Below, in pieces: positions 24,387-31,508 of a stretch of 42,007 bases of DNA. The DNA lies in the NCBI GenBank assembly GCA_016199745.1, contig JACQFZ010000055.1:1-42007 (forward strand), written 5' to 3'. The number at the start of each line of letters is the position of its first letter. Position 1 is the stretch's first letter. This DNA is from Gammaproteobacteria bacterium. GTDB lineage: Bacteria; Pseudomonadota; Gammaproteobacteria; Acidiferrobacterales; Sulfurifustaceae. The notes beneath the pieces are model-generated. The model ran no database searches, was not told the origin of the DNA, and saw only the letters and a program-made list of their open reading frames with translations. A program made the position numbers and the translations under genes.

Positions 24387-24737
24387 TTACGTCACGGCGG
24401 TGGCGGTTGCGCCCTTTTCCAGCGGTAGTCCGGCGTCGATCCAATCTTGTTTGCCGTCAACGTATTCGAAGACGTTGGTATAACCGAGCGAATCCAAGGT
24501 CTGGGCGGCAATGCGCGAATTTTGGCACGGTGCGTTAGCGCAGTAAGCGACGATAACGGCATTTTTATCGGGTAAAACCTGCGATGCCAGCTCGCGTACC
24601 TTATCGTGCGGAAGATGCAGCGCACCGGGTAGGTGGCCGTCACGGTAGTGCTTTTCCGGCAGCGCTTCGACCAAGGCGACTGGGGTTTGGGACTTCAGCT
24701 GAGCTTGTAGCTCCTGACGCGATATAGGACGAAACAT
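24387..24737 (-). CDS. Single-domain rhodanese
   Basis: A 116-residue sulfurtransferase-type protein from ATG 24737, set by GGAGG 7 bases upstream. The rhodanese fold is shown by PVALVEALPEKHYRDGHLPGALHLPH and the active-site loop YCANAPCQNSRIAA with C66 as the likely persulfide carrier; a second cysteine, C71, sits in the loop. It probably handles reactive sulfur in the cytoplasm. It diverges from a MarR regulator and its promoter region contains a perfect palindrome (24772-24785), so it is probably repressed by that regulator. Confidence 0.9.
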   Translation of the reverse strand: MFRPISRQELQAQLKSQTPVALVEALPEKHYRDGHLPGALHLPHDKVRELASQVLPDKNAVIVAYCANAPCQNSRIAAQTLDSLGYTNVFEYVDGKQDWIDAGLPLEKGATATAVT

Positions 24738-24771
24738 GATTTTCCTCCGTTGATTGGTTGCGGTTACAACG

Positions 24772-24785
24772 GTTGCATATGCAAC
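24772..24785. promoter_or_regulatory. MarR-type operator, site 1
   Basis: The perfect palindrome GTTGCATATGCAAC lies 34 bases upstream of the rhodanese start, between the divergent genes. It shares both arms with site 2. Confidence 0.8.
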
Positions 24786-24789
24786 TAAT

Positions 24790-24816
24790 TTGACAATAGC
24801 ACCGCCCCAATAAAGT
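24790..24816 (+). promoter_or_regulatory. Candidate promoter of the MarR gene
   Basis: TTGACA (24790-24795) is a consensus -35. The best -10 is TAAAGT at 24811-24816, with a short 15-base spacer. The -10 overlaps the left edge of operator site 2, which would give direct autorepression. Confidence 0.45.
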
Positions 24817-24828
24817 TGCAAGTGCAAC
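24815..24828. promoter_or_regulatory. MarR-type operator, site 2
   Basis: GTTGCAAGTGCAAC has the same GTTGCA and TGCAAC arms as site 1 around a two-base centre. The centres of the two sites are 43 bases apart, about four helical turns. It covers the TTG codon at 24816, arguing that translation starts further on. Confidence 0.8.
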
Positions 24829-24839
24829 CAACGGCGGAT

Positions 24840-25298
24840 ATGCTCGCCGCTATGACGGGAAAGGTTTGTGAAGCCACATTCGCCGCCTGGGTGCGATTGA
24901 TTCGCGCGCAGCAAGCGTTGCTCGAACGAGTCGAGGCCGACTTGAAAGCGGCCGATTTGCCGCCATTGGCCTGGTACGACGTATTGCTCGAGCTTGGTCG
25001 TACCGACGAGGGTCAATTGCGTCAATTCGAGCTCGGCGACAAAGTGTTGCTGAGCAAATACAACGTCTCGCGCTTGCTCGATCGGCTGGAACTAGAAGGG
25101 TTGGTCAAACGCCACTCGTGCAAAGAAGATCGCCGCGGCGCTCATGTGGCGATCACCAAAGACGGGCGCGCATTGCAGAAGAAAATGTGGCCGGTGTACG
25201 AGCACGCGATTTCGGAATACTTCGCGCGCCATTTGTCGGCAGCGGAGATCGAACAGTTGGCGAAGTTGATGGGCCGTTTGTTGGTGACGCCAGCATGA
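24840..25298 (+). CDS. MarR-family transcriptional regulator
   Basis: A 152-residue winged-helix regulator. ATG 24840 is chosen because an upstream TTG (24816) lies inside an operator; ATG 24852 is also possible. The DNA-binding core is LPPLAWYDVLLELGRTDEGQLRQFELGDKVLLSKYNVSRLLDRLELEGLVKRHSCKEDRRGAHVAITKDGR, with the typical beta-wing DRRG. Cysteines at the N-terminus and in HSCKEDRR could sense oxidants or persulfides. It diverges from the rhodanese gene; the twin palindromes between them suggest control of both. Confidence 0.9.
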   Translation: MLAAMTGKVCEATFAAWVRLIRAQQALLERVEADLKAADLPPLAWYDVLLELGRTDEGQLRQFELGDKVLLSKYNVSRLLDRLELEGLVKRHSCKEDRRGAHVAITKDGRALQKKMWPVYEHAISEYFARHLSAAEIEQLAKLMGRLLVTPA

Positions 25299-25330
25299 TC
25301 TACTAACGAAAAGGATCGAGGATAAACAGT

Positions 25331-25708
25331 ATGGTCGGTTTTGTATTGCGCACACTCATCGTCGCGCTCGGACTGTGGGCGGCATCGGTGCTGGTGCCCG
25401 GCATCAACGTGCAGGGTACCTGGACTTTGATCGGTGCGGCGCTATTGCTCGGTGTGGTCAATGCCGTGTTGCGGCCGGTGCTGATTATTCTGACGTTGCC
25501 GATTACGCTGGTGACGCTCGGTTTGTTTCTGCTCGTCATTAACGCCGCCATGCTGGGTTTGGTCGCCTGGGTGTTCGACGACTTCACGATTAGAGGTTTC
25601 TGGGCGGCGATCTTGGGCGCGATTATCGTCAGCATCACCGGTTGGTTGGCGTCGAATTTGGTCGGCTCGCGCGGGCGCATCGATGTCATTACGCGGCGGT
25701 CGCGCTAA
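25331..25708 (+). CDS. YvlD/phage-holin-4 family membrane protein
   Basis: A 125-residue protein with four hydrophobic helices: FVLRTLIVALGLWAASVLVPGI, TLIGAALLLGVVNAVLRPVLIILTLPITLVTLGLFLLVINAAML and FWAAILGAIIVSITGWLASNLV. The sequence NAVLRPVLIILTLPITLVTLGLF is the family hallmark (PF04020). Despite the holin name these are widespread chromosomal proteins with unknown or envelope-related roles. The stop overlaps the GST start (TAATG), so the two are coupled. Confidence 0.88.
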   Translation: MVGFVLRTLIVALGLWAASVLVPGINVQGTWTLIGAALLLGVVNAVLRPVLIILTLPITLVTLGLFLLVINAAMLGLVAWVFDDFTIRGFWAAILGAIIVSITGWLASNLVGSRGRIDVITRRSR

Positions 25709-26412
25709 TGCCGATCAAGCCCAAGCTCATCAGCTACAAGCTATGCCCGTATGTGCAACGGGCAGTCATTGCGCTCATCGTTAAAGCCATCGACTACGAC
25801 ATCGAGTACATCGATCTGGCACGCCCGCCGGAGTGGTTTTTGCGGATCTCGCCGTTTAAGAAAGTGCCGCTGCTGCTGGTCGGCGAGCATGTGATTTTCG
25901 AATCGGCGATTATTAATGAATATCTCGACGAGGCTTATCCGAATCGGTTGCATCCGGCCGATTTGCTCACGCGCGCGACGCATCGTGGCTGGATAGAATT
26001 CGGCAACAACTGCATGCCCAATGCTTTCCAGCTGACGGTGAAACCGACCGAGCAGGAATTCGACGACGTACTCAGCGATCTGCAGAGCAAGTTCGATCAG
26101 CTCGAAACGGTGGTCGATGCGGCGCCATATTTCAGCGGCGCCGATTTTTCGCTGGTCGACGCCAGCTATGCGCCGTTGTTCCAGCGCTTGCGCTATCTCG
26201 ACGAGTTGCGCCCGGGCATCTTCGATCGCGCGCGGCATCCGAAAATCAATCGATGGAGCGATCAGCTACTACAGCTCAGCGCCGTTCAGCAGTCGTGCGT
26301 GCCGGATATTAAAGCGCTTTACTACGAGCAGTTGCGCAAACGCCAAGGATTCGCCGCGCAGTTCTTGCCGCCGCTAGCGGCCGGCGTGAGCGTGGCAAAG
26401 AGCGTTTATTAA
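25708..26412 (+). CDS. Glutathione S-transferase family protein
   Basis: A 234-residue protein from ATG 25708. The N-terminal thioredoxin-like domain (1-80) begins KLISYKLCPYVQRAVIALIVK with a cysteine in the position used by omega/beta-type GSTs. It contains the cis-proline and glutathione contacts in KVPLLLVGEHVIFESAIINEYLDE. The all-helical C-terminal domain includes FSGADFSLVDASYAPLFQR. It likely reduces or conjugates glutathione adducts in the cytoplasm. It is coupled to the YvlD-type gene and lies downstream of the MarR gene. Confidence 0.9.
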   Translation: MPIKPKLISYKLCPYVQRAVIALIVKAIDYDIEYIDLARPPEWFLRISPFKKVPLLLVGEHVIFESAIINEYLDEAYPNRLHPADLLTRATHRGWIEFGNNCMPNAFQLTVKPTEQEFDDVLSDLQSKFDQLETVVDAAPYFSGADFSLVDASYAPLFQRLRYLDELRPGIFDRARHPKINRWSDQLLQLSAVQQSCVPDIKALYYEQLRKRQGFAAQFLPPLAAGVSVAKSVY

Positions 26413-26924
26413 GTTCGCTCAGCAATTTCTCGCCGATGGTGTCCCGTTCCTAGGGTCGTGTCCTGCTAATTCGTCAAAGAATTGTTCCAGCGCAGAATGG
26501 CACTTACTTGAGGCAAAAGCCGAAACGTATCAGCCGCCACTCCCTCCCCCTCAGGGGGAGGGTCGGGGTGGGGGTGGGTTTTTTGCAGTAGCGACCACAA
26601 CCCACCCCCATCCTGTTTCTTGCCCAGGGCGCACTAAAACCAGTGCGCCAGCTCCGTCTCGCCTCCCCTGAAGGGAAAGGGACCTGTTAATAAGTTCGGG
26701 GTGGGTGAGTTTAGTCATCGTTTTAGCCCGTTCGTTGTCCGCCCACGCGCCCCCCGATTCTCCACTATCGTTACCTCAGGATTGTCTGATTTCCGCCGGC
26801 ATGGCGCCGCAAGTGTCGGCTAGCCGTCACCGATAGGGGAGAAAATCCCCCTGGCACATCGGTTGCATTTACCCCTAGCAAGCAGGCCGCTCACCTGCGG
26901 TTCAATAGACAACAGGGGAATAAA
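26413..26924. repeat. Intergenic region with MITE-like repeat copy B and REP palindromes
   Basis: AATGGCACTTACTTGAGG (26496-26513), GCAAAAGCCGA and CCGCCACTCCCTCC align with repeat copy A at 21801. The palindrome CCCTCCCCCTCAGGGGGAGGG follows, then GGTCGGGGTGGGGGTGGG and, inverted, CCCACCCCC near 26600. Remaining bases up to 26924 hold a small GGGG-AGAAAAT-CCCC hairpin near 26837 and the leader of the PagP-like gene. No gene is seen. Confidence 0.7.
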
Positions 26925-27437
26925 ATGGACTTTCGCAACCGGAATGAAAAAAGCGCCAGCCAACGATTTTTGTTGGCCATCGTCGTTACCCTCCTGCTAA
27001 TGCCATTTGCCGCTTCAGCCGGCCAGACATCGCTGATTATTAACGGCAAGGCGTGGCACATCGGTACCGACAAGCATTACAACGAAAAGAACTGGGGTGC
27101 CGGCGTGCAATACGATTTCGACGTCGTCGGCGACAACTGGATCCCGTTCGTTACTGCCTCCGGCTTCAAAGATTCCAACAACAACCCGTCGTATTACGCG
27201 GGCGGCGGCTATCTCAAGCGCTTCGCCATCAGCTCGGATTACCACGTCGACATCGGCGCCATCGCCTTTTTAATGCAGCGCGAAGGCTACAAGAACGACA
27301 ACCCGTTCCTGGGCGCACTGCCGGTGCTGTCTATCGGCACGCAGAAGGTCGCGGTCAACATCACTTACATCCCGTCGGTCGATCCGAAGTGGGTCCCCTT
27401 GTGGTTCTTCCAGCTGAAGGTCGCACTGCCGCAATAA
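26925..27437 (+). CDS. PagP-like outer-membrane acyltransferase
   Basis: A 170-residue protein with a signal peptide (about 1-32, cleavage near ASA-GQ) and an eight-strand barrel pattern. It resembles lipid A palmitoyltransferase PagP: AWHIGTDKHYNEKNWGAG matches PagP WHARFAYDKE..YNERPWG, FKDSNNN matches FKDSWNK, and PVLSIGTQKVAVNITYIP matches PLASVGYGPVTFQMTYIP. The catalytic residues of PagP (His, Asp, Ser) correspond to H45, D83 and S84 and are all present. AACAGGGGAATAAA precedes the ATG. It should transfer an acyl chain to lipid A or another outer-membrane lipid. Similarity was judged by eye. Confidence 0.7.
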   Translation: MDFRNRNEKSASQRFLLAIVVTLLLMPFAASAGQTSLIINGKAWHIGTDKHYNEKNWGAGVQYDFDVVGDNWIPFVTASGFKDSNNNPSYYAGGGYLKRFAISSDYHVDIGAIAFLMQREGYKNDNPFLGALPVLSIGTQKVAVNITYIPSVDPKWVPLWFFQLKVALPQ

Positions 27438-27450
27438 TCGCCGCCGTACT

Positions 27451-27506
27451 CTCTCGGTTTGACCGCCGCCGCCGGATGATTTTTACTGGGCCCGGTCAAC
27501 CGAGAG
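27451..27506 (+). promoter_or_regulatory. Stem-loop covering the pdxH ribosome site
   Basis: CTCTCGGTTTGACCG (27451-27465) pairs with CGGTCAACCGAGAG (27493-27506), with one bulged T. The right arm contains GAGAG, the only ribosome-site candidate of pdxH, 6 bases before its GTG. There is no U-run, so translational control is more likely than termination. Confidence 0.6.
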
Positions 27507-27512
27507 CTTCCT

Positions 27513-28097
27513 GTGTCAGCCACCGATCCCATCACGCTGTTTACCGAATGGTTTGCCAAGGCCGCTAGCACCGGCATCGACAAGCCGAATGCCATGACCC
27601 TAACCACCGTCGGTAGCGACGGTCGGCCGGATGCCCGTATTGTCCTGCTGAGCTCGGTCGATACACGCGGCTTCGTTTTTCACACGAACTATCAAAGCCG
27701 TAAGGGCGAAGAGTTAGCGCACAATCCGGCGGTCGCGTTGGTGTTCTGGTGGGACCCGCTCGGATCGCAGGTGCGAATCGAAGGGCAAGCCACCAAGACT
27801 AGCGCCGCCGAATCGGACGCCTACTTTGCCAAGCGTCCGCGCGGTAGCCAACTCGGTGCGTGGGCGTCGGCGCAGAGCCGGCCGATCGAAAGCCGCGCGG
27901 TGCTGGAAGCGCAACTGCGCGAGTGCGAACGCGAATACGATGGCCGGCCGGTGCCACGGCCGCCGCATTGGGGCGGTTACCGGGTCGTGCCGCAGCGGAT
28001 CGAATTTTGGCAAGATCGTCCGAACCGATTGCACGATCGCATCCGCTACGAGCGCGCCGCCGATGGCGGTTGGCGCACGCTCCAGCTGTCACCGTAG
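27513..28097 (+). CDS. pdxH: Pyridoxamine 5'-phosphate oxidase
   Basis: A 194-residue FMN enzyme that makes pyridoxal 5'-phosphate from pyridoxine or pyridoxamine phosphate. It starts with GTG. Signatures: NAMTLTTVGSDGRPDARIVLLSSVDTRGFVFHTNYQSRKGEELAHNP (FMN binding), ALVFWWDPLGSQVRIEG, PRGSQLGAWASAQS and the C-terminal substrate motif RIEFWQDRPNRLHDRIRYER. The N-terminus is somewhat shorter than in E. coli. The ribosome site lies in a hairpin (27451-27506). Confidence 0.94.
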   Translation: MSATDPITLFTEWFAKAASTGIDKPNAMTLTTVGSDGRPDARIVLLSSVDTRGFVFHTNYQSRKGEELAHNPAVALVFWWDPLGSQVRIEGQATKTSAAESDAYFAKRPRGSQLGAWASAQSRPIESRAVLEAQLRECEREYDGRPVPRPPHWGGYRVVPQRIEFWQDRPNRLHDRIRYERAADGGWRTLQLSP

Positions 28098-28190
28098 TTA
28101 CCTACCTTAATCTGCTTTAATCAGATAACCGCGCCGACAACGCGCGGTCTGGCCGCGCACATCGGCACCCCATAATTAGCGGAGTCCCTC

Positions 28191-29111
28191 ATGTCGTTCT
28201 TACGCAAACAGCTATCGTGCTTGCCGTTGTTGCTTCTGCTGGTTAATAGCGTTGCTGCGCTTGCCGCCGACGTCACCGAGCCGGCGGCGGCCGATGTACA
28301 AGCCGCTTTCGCCGCCGCCGAAAAAACCGTGCAGCGCGGCCCGGCCGACGTGACGCTCGCCGACCAGGCGACGCTCAAGCTGCCGGCTAATTTCGCCTTT
28401 GTGCCGGCGAAAGAGGCGGCGGGAATTCTGCAGGCATGGGGCAATCGCGCCGGCGACGAGTTGATCGGTATGGTATTTCCCAGCGGTGAGACGGCGGACA
28501 ACTGGTTTGTCGTCATCCAATTCGATAAGGCCGGTTACATCAAAGACGACGACGCTAAGGATTGGAACGCCGACGATCTGCTGCAGTCATTAAAAGACGG
28601 CACCGACCACGCCAACGAGGAGCGCCGTAAGCGCGGTATTGCCGAGATGGAAATCGTCGGTTGGGTTGAGCCGCCGCACTACGATTCGACCACGCGCCAA
28701 CTGGTATGGTCGATTGCGTCGCGCGACAAGGGTGCGGCCGATTCGGCGGAGAAGGGCATCAACTACAACACCTACAGCCTCGGCCGCGACGGCTACATCA
28801 GCATGAATCTCGTCACCGATTTGAAAGCGATCGAGACCCACAAGCCGATCGCCAAGACCTTGCTCGGCGCTTTGAGTTTCCGCGACGGCGAGCGCTACGC
28901 CGACTTCGACGCCTCGACCGACAAGGTCGCGGCCTACGGTCTGGCGGCGTTGGTGGCCGGCGTTGCCGCCAAAAAACTCGGCATGTTCGCGCTGCTCGCC
29001 GGCGTGCTGGTGAAGTTCTGGAAGCTGATCGCTATCGGTTTCGTCGCCTTCGGCGGCGGCCTGGCGAAATGGTGGAAGGGTCGCAAATCTTCCGGCGGTA
29101 CACCGAGCTGA
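28191..29111 (+). CDS. DUF2167 family membrane protein
   Basis: A 306-residue protein with a signal peptide (about 1-27). A large extracytoplasmic domain includes VTLADQATLKLPANFAFVP, NWFVVIQFDKAGYIKDDDAKDW and YNTYSLGRDGYISMNLV, which mark DUF2167. Near the C-terminus are hydrophobic segments (LAALVAGVAAKKLGMFALLAGVLVKFWKLIAIGFVAFGGGLAKWWKG) and a basic tail. GGAG lies 6 bases before the ATG. The next gene, an M50 protease, begins 7 bases after its stop; this pairing suggests joint action in envelope maintenance. The molecular function of DUF2167 is unknown. Confidence 0.85.
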   Translation: MSFLRKQLSCLPLLLLLVNSVAALAADVTEPAAADVQAAFAAAEKTVQRGPADVTLADQATLKLPANFAFVPAKEAAGILQAWGNRAGDELIGMVFPSGETADNWFVVIQFDKAGYIKDDDAKDWNADDLLQSLKDGTDHANEERRKRGIAEMEIVGWVEPPHYDSTTRQLVWSIASRDKGAADSAEKGINYNTYSLGRDGYISMNLVTDLKAIETHKPIAKTLLGALSFRDGERYADFDASTDKVAAYGLAALVAGVAAKKLGMFALLAGVLVKFWKLIAIGFVAFGGGLAKWWKGRKSSGGTPS

Positions 29112-29118
29112 GGCAGGT

Positions 29119-29847
29119 ATGAGATTCTTATTGTTGTTGCTGTCCGGATTGAAGCTCGGCAAGGTGCTGTTGACCGGCGGCACGATGCTGCTGTCGGTAT
29201 TCGCGTATGCCTTCATCTTTGGCTGGAAATATGCCGTTGGCTTCGTGCTGCTTATCTTCGTCCACGAGATGGGCCACTACCTGGCGGCGCGTCAACGTGG
29301 CCTCGGCGTGGGCGCGCCGACGTTCATTCCCTTTGTCGGCGCCTGGATCGAACTGAAGCAGTTGCCGCACGATGTCGAAACCGAAGCTTACATCGGCATC
29401 GCCGGTCCGGTCGCCGGCACGGTCGGTGCGCTGGCGTGTTACCTGCTCGCGCGCCAGTACGACAGCGATTTGTTGTTGGCGTTGTCGTACGCCGGATTCT
29501 TTTTGAACCTGTTCAACTTGATCCCGATTTCGCCGTTCGACGGCGGCCGCATCACTGCCATCATTTCGCCGCGTGTGTGGCTACTCGGCGTGCCGATGTT
29601 AATCGGGTTGTTTTTGTATCGGCCAAGTCCGTTGCTGATCATCATGGCGCTGTTTGCGGCGCCGCAGGTATGGAAGGCAATCAAGTTCGATCCAAACGAT
29701 CCGGAACACGCGGCTTATTACAAGGCGAAACCGGAAACTCGATTAACGTACGCGCTGTATTATCTCGGGCTCGCCGGCTTTCTCGCCGTCATGGCGCAGG
29801 ATGTGCACGAAATGCTCGGCACGATACGCCACGCTGCCGGGTCGTAG
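29119..29847 (+). CDS. Site-2-type intramembrane metalloprotease (M50 family)
   Basis: A 242-residue polytopic protein. The zinc site is H49-E50-x2-H53 (FVHEMGHYLAARQ) plus D141 in NLIPISPFDGGRI, both complete. About five or six helices; no PDZ domain between the motifs, unlike RseP, so it belongs to the smaller M50 group. GAGGCAGGT precedes the ATG. It follows the DUF2167 gene closely and is probably co-transcribed. The substrate is unknown. Confidence 0.9.
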   Translation: MRFLLLLLSGLKLGKVLLTGGTMLLSVFAYAFIFGWKYAVGFVLLIFVHEMGHYLAARQRGLGVGAPTFIPFVGAWIELKQLPHDVETEAYIGIAGPVAGTVGALACYLLARQYDSDLLLALSYAGFFLNLFNLIPISPFDGGRITAIISPRVWLLGVPMLIGLFLYRPSPLLIIMALFAAPQVWKAIKFDPNDPEHAAYYKAKPETRLTYALYYLGLAGFLAVMAQDVHEMLGTIRHAAGS

Positions 29848-29853
29848 TCCGCG

Positions 29854-30000
29854 CTAGCGTTTTAGCGCGATCAACACGCCGGTGACAATAGCGAGCGCGC
29901 CCAGCACAACCGTGTCATAGGTGAAGTTCAGGTGAATAACCGCTCGCAGTCCGGTGGCGACCAGCCAAACGCCGAGCAACAGCGTGCCTAGATTTTTCAT
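29854..30000 (-). CDS. 48-residue two-helix membrane protein
   Basis: The minus-strand frame from ATG 30000 (AGGGAG 5 bases upstream) to TAG at 29854 encodes 48 residues, beginning MKNLGTLLLGVWLVATGLRA and ending VTGVLIALKR. Two hydrophobic helices (about 4-20 and 29-46) are joined by a short polar loop HLNFTYD. The good ribosome site and tidy topology support a real small protein. No homologue is named; short two-helix proteins of this shape are common but uncharacterised. It converges on the M50 protease gene, 6 bases from its stop. Confidence 0.72.
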   Translation of the reverse strand: MKNLGTLLLGVWLVATGLRAVIHLNFTYDTVVLGALAIVTGVLIALKR

Positions 30001-30015
30001 GTGCACTCCCTGCTT

Positions 30016-30094
30016 CCCTCATCCCCACCCTTCTCCCGGGGGGAGAAGGGCTTCAAAACCCCTCTCCCTCGGGAGAGGGGCTGGGGTGAGGGAA
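30016..30094. repeat. Paired REP palindromes
   Basis: CCCTCATCCCCA at the left has its inverse TGGGGTGAGGG at the right. Inside are two hairpins, CCCTTCTCCC/GGGAGAAGGG and CCCCTCTCCC/GGGAGAGGGG. Same family as the repeats at 18452 and 34055. Confidence 0.8.
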
Positions 30095-30198
30095 GCTGTT
30101 GAGTTGATGTCGGTTCATTTTGTTAAGGACTCTAAGAAAGTGGAAACGTTGCCGAATAGCATAGCAGCGAAGCGCGTTGCGTCGTTTGTGGGCCGCCG

Positions 30199-31185
30199 TT
30201 ACAGCGCTGCCGTTGCTCGGTCGGTTTGCACCTGATTGCGGCCGTTGGTTTTGGCTTGATAGAGCGCGGTATCGGCGCGTTGCAGCAAGGCGTCGATGTT
30301 ATCGCCTTCTTCATAGGCGGTGACGCCGACGCTGATGGTGGGGCGCGCTTCCGACAGTTTGAGCCGGGTTACCGCCTCGCACTGCCGCTTCGCCAGTTCG
30401 CGCGCTTGTTCGAGTTGAGTATCGACATAGATCGCACAGAATTCATCGCCGCCGTAACGGCCGACCATATCGACATCGCGGCAGGTTTGCGCCAACGCGT
30501 TGGCGATAGCGATCAAGGTGGCATCGCCGGTAACGTGGCCGAAGGTGTCGTTGATCTTCTTGAAGTGATCGACGTCGATCAGCGCCACCGCAAAGTGTCG
30601 CCGGCGCTGACCTTCTTTGAGCAGCGACCCGAGGCGCGCGCGTAGTCGGCGGCGATTGGCGAGACCGGTCAGATCGTCGCGGCCGGAAAGCGAATCGAGC
30701 GCCGTCACCTGGCTGCGCAATTCTTCGAGCGAACGGAACAGCTCGGTCAGATCGCGCGTGACCCAGACCACTAACGGCACACCGTCGTCGTCGGTGCACG
30801 TCTCCGAACGCGTTTCGACCCAGCGATAACTACCGTCGGTGCGACGCAATCGATAGGCAATGTTGCGATACGTCTGGTCGAATCCGTGCGCGGCTTGATC
30901 GACGGCGATGCGGGCGACATCGTCCGGGTGAAACAGCTCATAGACGGCGCGGCCGATAAGGTCTTGCGGTTGCCAGCCGAAATAAGTCGCGAACGAATTT
31001 GACGCGAACAAGAAGCGGCCGCTGGGATCATGTAAGGAAATGCAGTCGCGCGCATGCTCGACGATCAATCGTAATGTCGGTACGTCTAATGGTGCCTGCG
31101 CGCCGAGCTGACGGCGCAGCTCGGCGGCATCGCGCTCGAGCGAGTTGAGTTGTTCGATTAATTTGCCGGGTTCTACGGGGGGCAC
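30199..31185 (-). CDS. PAS-GGDEF diguanylate cyclase
   Basis: A 328-residue cytoplasmic protein (GTG start) that makes cyclic di-GMP. An N-terminal coiled coil (about 8-30) precedes a PAS domain (about 36-150, HARDCISLHDPSGRFLFASNSFATYFGW..DLIGRAVYELFHPDD and the PAC part) and a GGDEF domain (about 165-325). The latter has the catalytic GGDEF at 245-249 and a product-inhibition site RDVD at 236-239, five residues before it. It should therefore be active and feedback inhibited, with the PAS ligand as input. No membrane segment. Confidence 0.93.
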   Translation of the reverse strand: MPPVEPGKLIEQLNSLERDAAELRRQLGAQAPLDVPTLRLIVEHARDCISLHDPSGRFLFASNSFATYFGWQPQDLIGRAVYELFHPDDVARIAVDQAAHGFDQTYRNIAYRLRRTDGSYRWVETRSETCTDDDGVPLVVWVTRDLTELFRSLEELRSQVTALDSLSGRDDLTGLANRRRLRARLGSLLKEGQRRRHFAVALIDVDHFKKINDTFGHVTGDATLIAIANALAQTCRDVDMVGRYGGDEFCAIYVDTQLEQARELAKRQCEAVTRLKLSEARPTISVGVTAYEEGDNIDALLQRADTALYQAKTNGRNQVQTDRATAAL

Positions 31186-31274
31186 GGTTCGCCTACCTAT
31201 GTTGCCTCACTCGGTTTGGTTGAGCCGCTTTGAAACAGTTCCTGGCTAGCTTAGCCGGTGGGTCGTTGCCGTTG

Positions 31275-31463
31275 TTATTTTTTATCTGTTTTTTCTTTCC
31301 CTTTCCCCTTGCCGTCATCGCCGATATCGATGCCGACATCGACACCGGTATTGCCGGCATCACTATCGCCGTTATTACTACCACTGCTGTTATCGCCGCC
31401 ACTGCTAGAGCTGCCACCATAGTGATATGTCGCGCTCAATCCGTGAAAAGCCTGTCGCGGATA
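31275..31463 (-). pseudogene. Possible remnant of an outer-membrane protein C-terminus
   Basis: Between the cyclase and metA, the minus-strand frame after a TGA at 31464-31466 reads PRQAFHGLSATYHYGGSSSSG, then a Ser/Asn/Gly/Asp-rich run with GVDVGIDIGDDGKGKGKEK and TAA at 31275. The beginning resembles a final barrel strand. It lacks a start codon with a ribosome site. It could be a decayed gene end or chance; confidence is low. Confidence 0.3.
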
Positions 31464-31508
31464 TCAGTGGCGCGCGCAATTCCTTTGCGGCTTAAAGGGA
31501 GAAGCGGC

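Noticed and set aside
25331-25708. Prophage holin
   Set aside because: The family name is historical. There are no phage genes nearby and the protein is of the chromosomal YvlD type.
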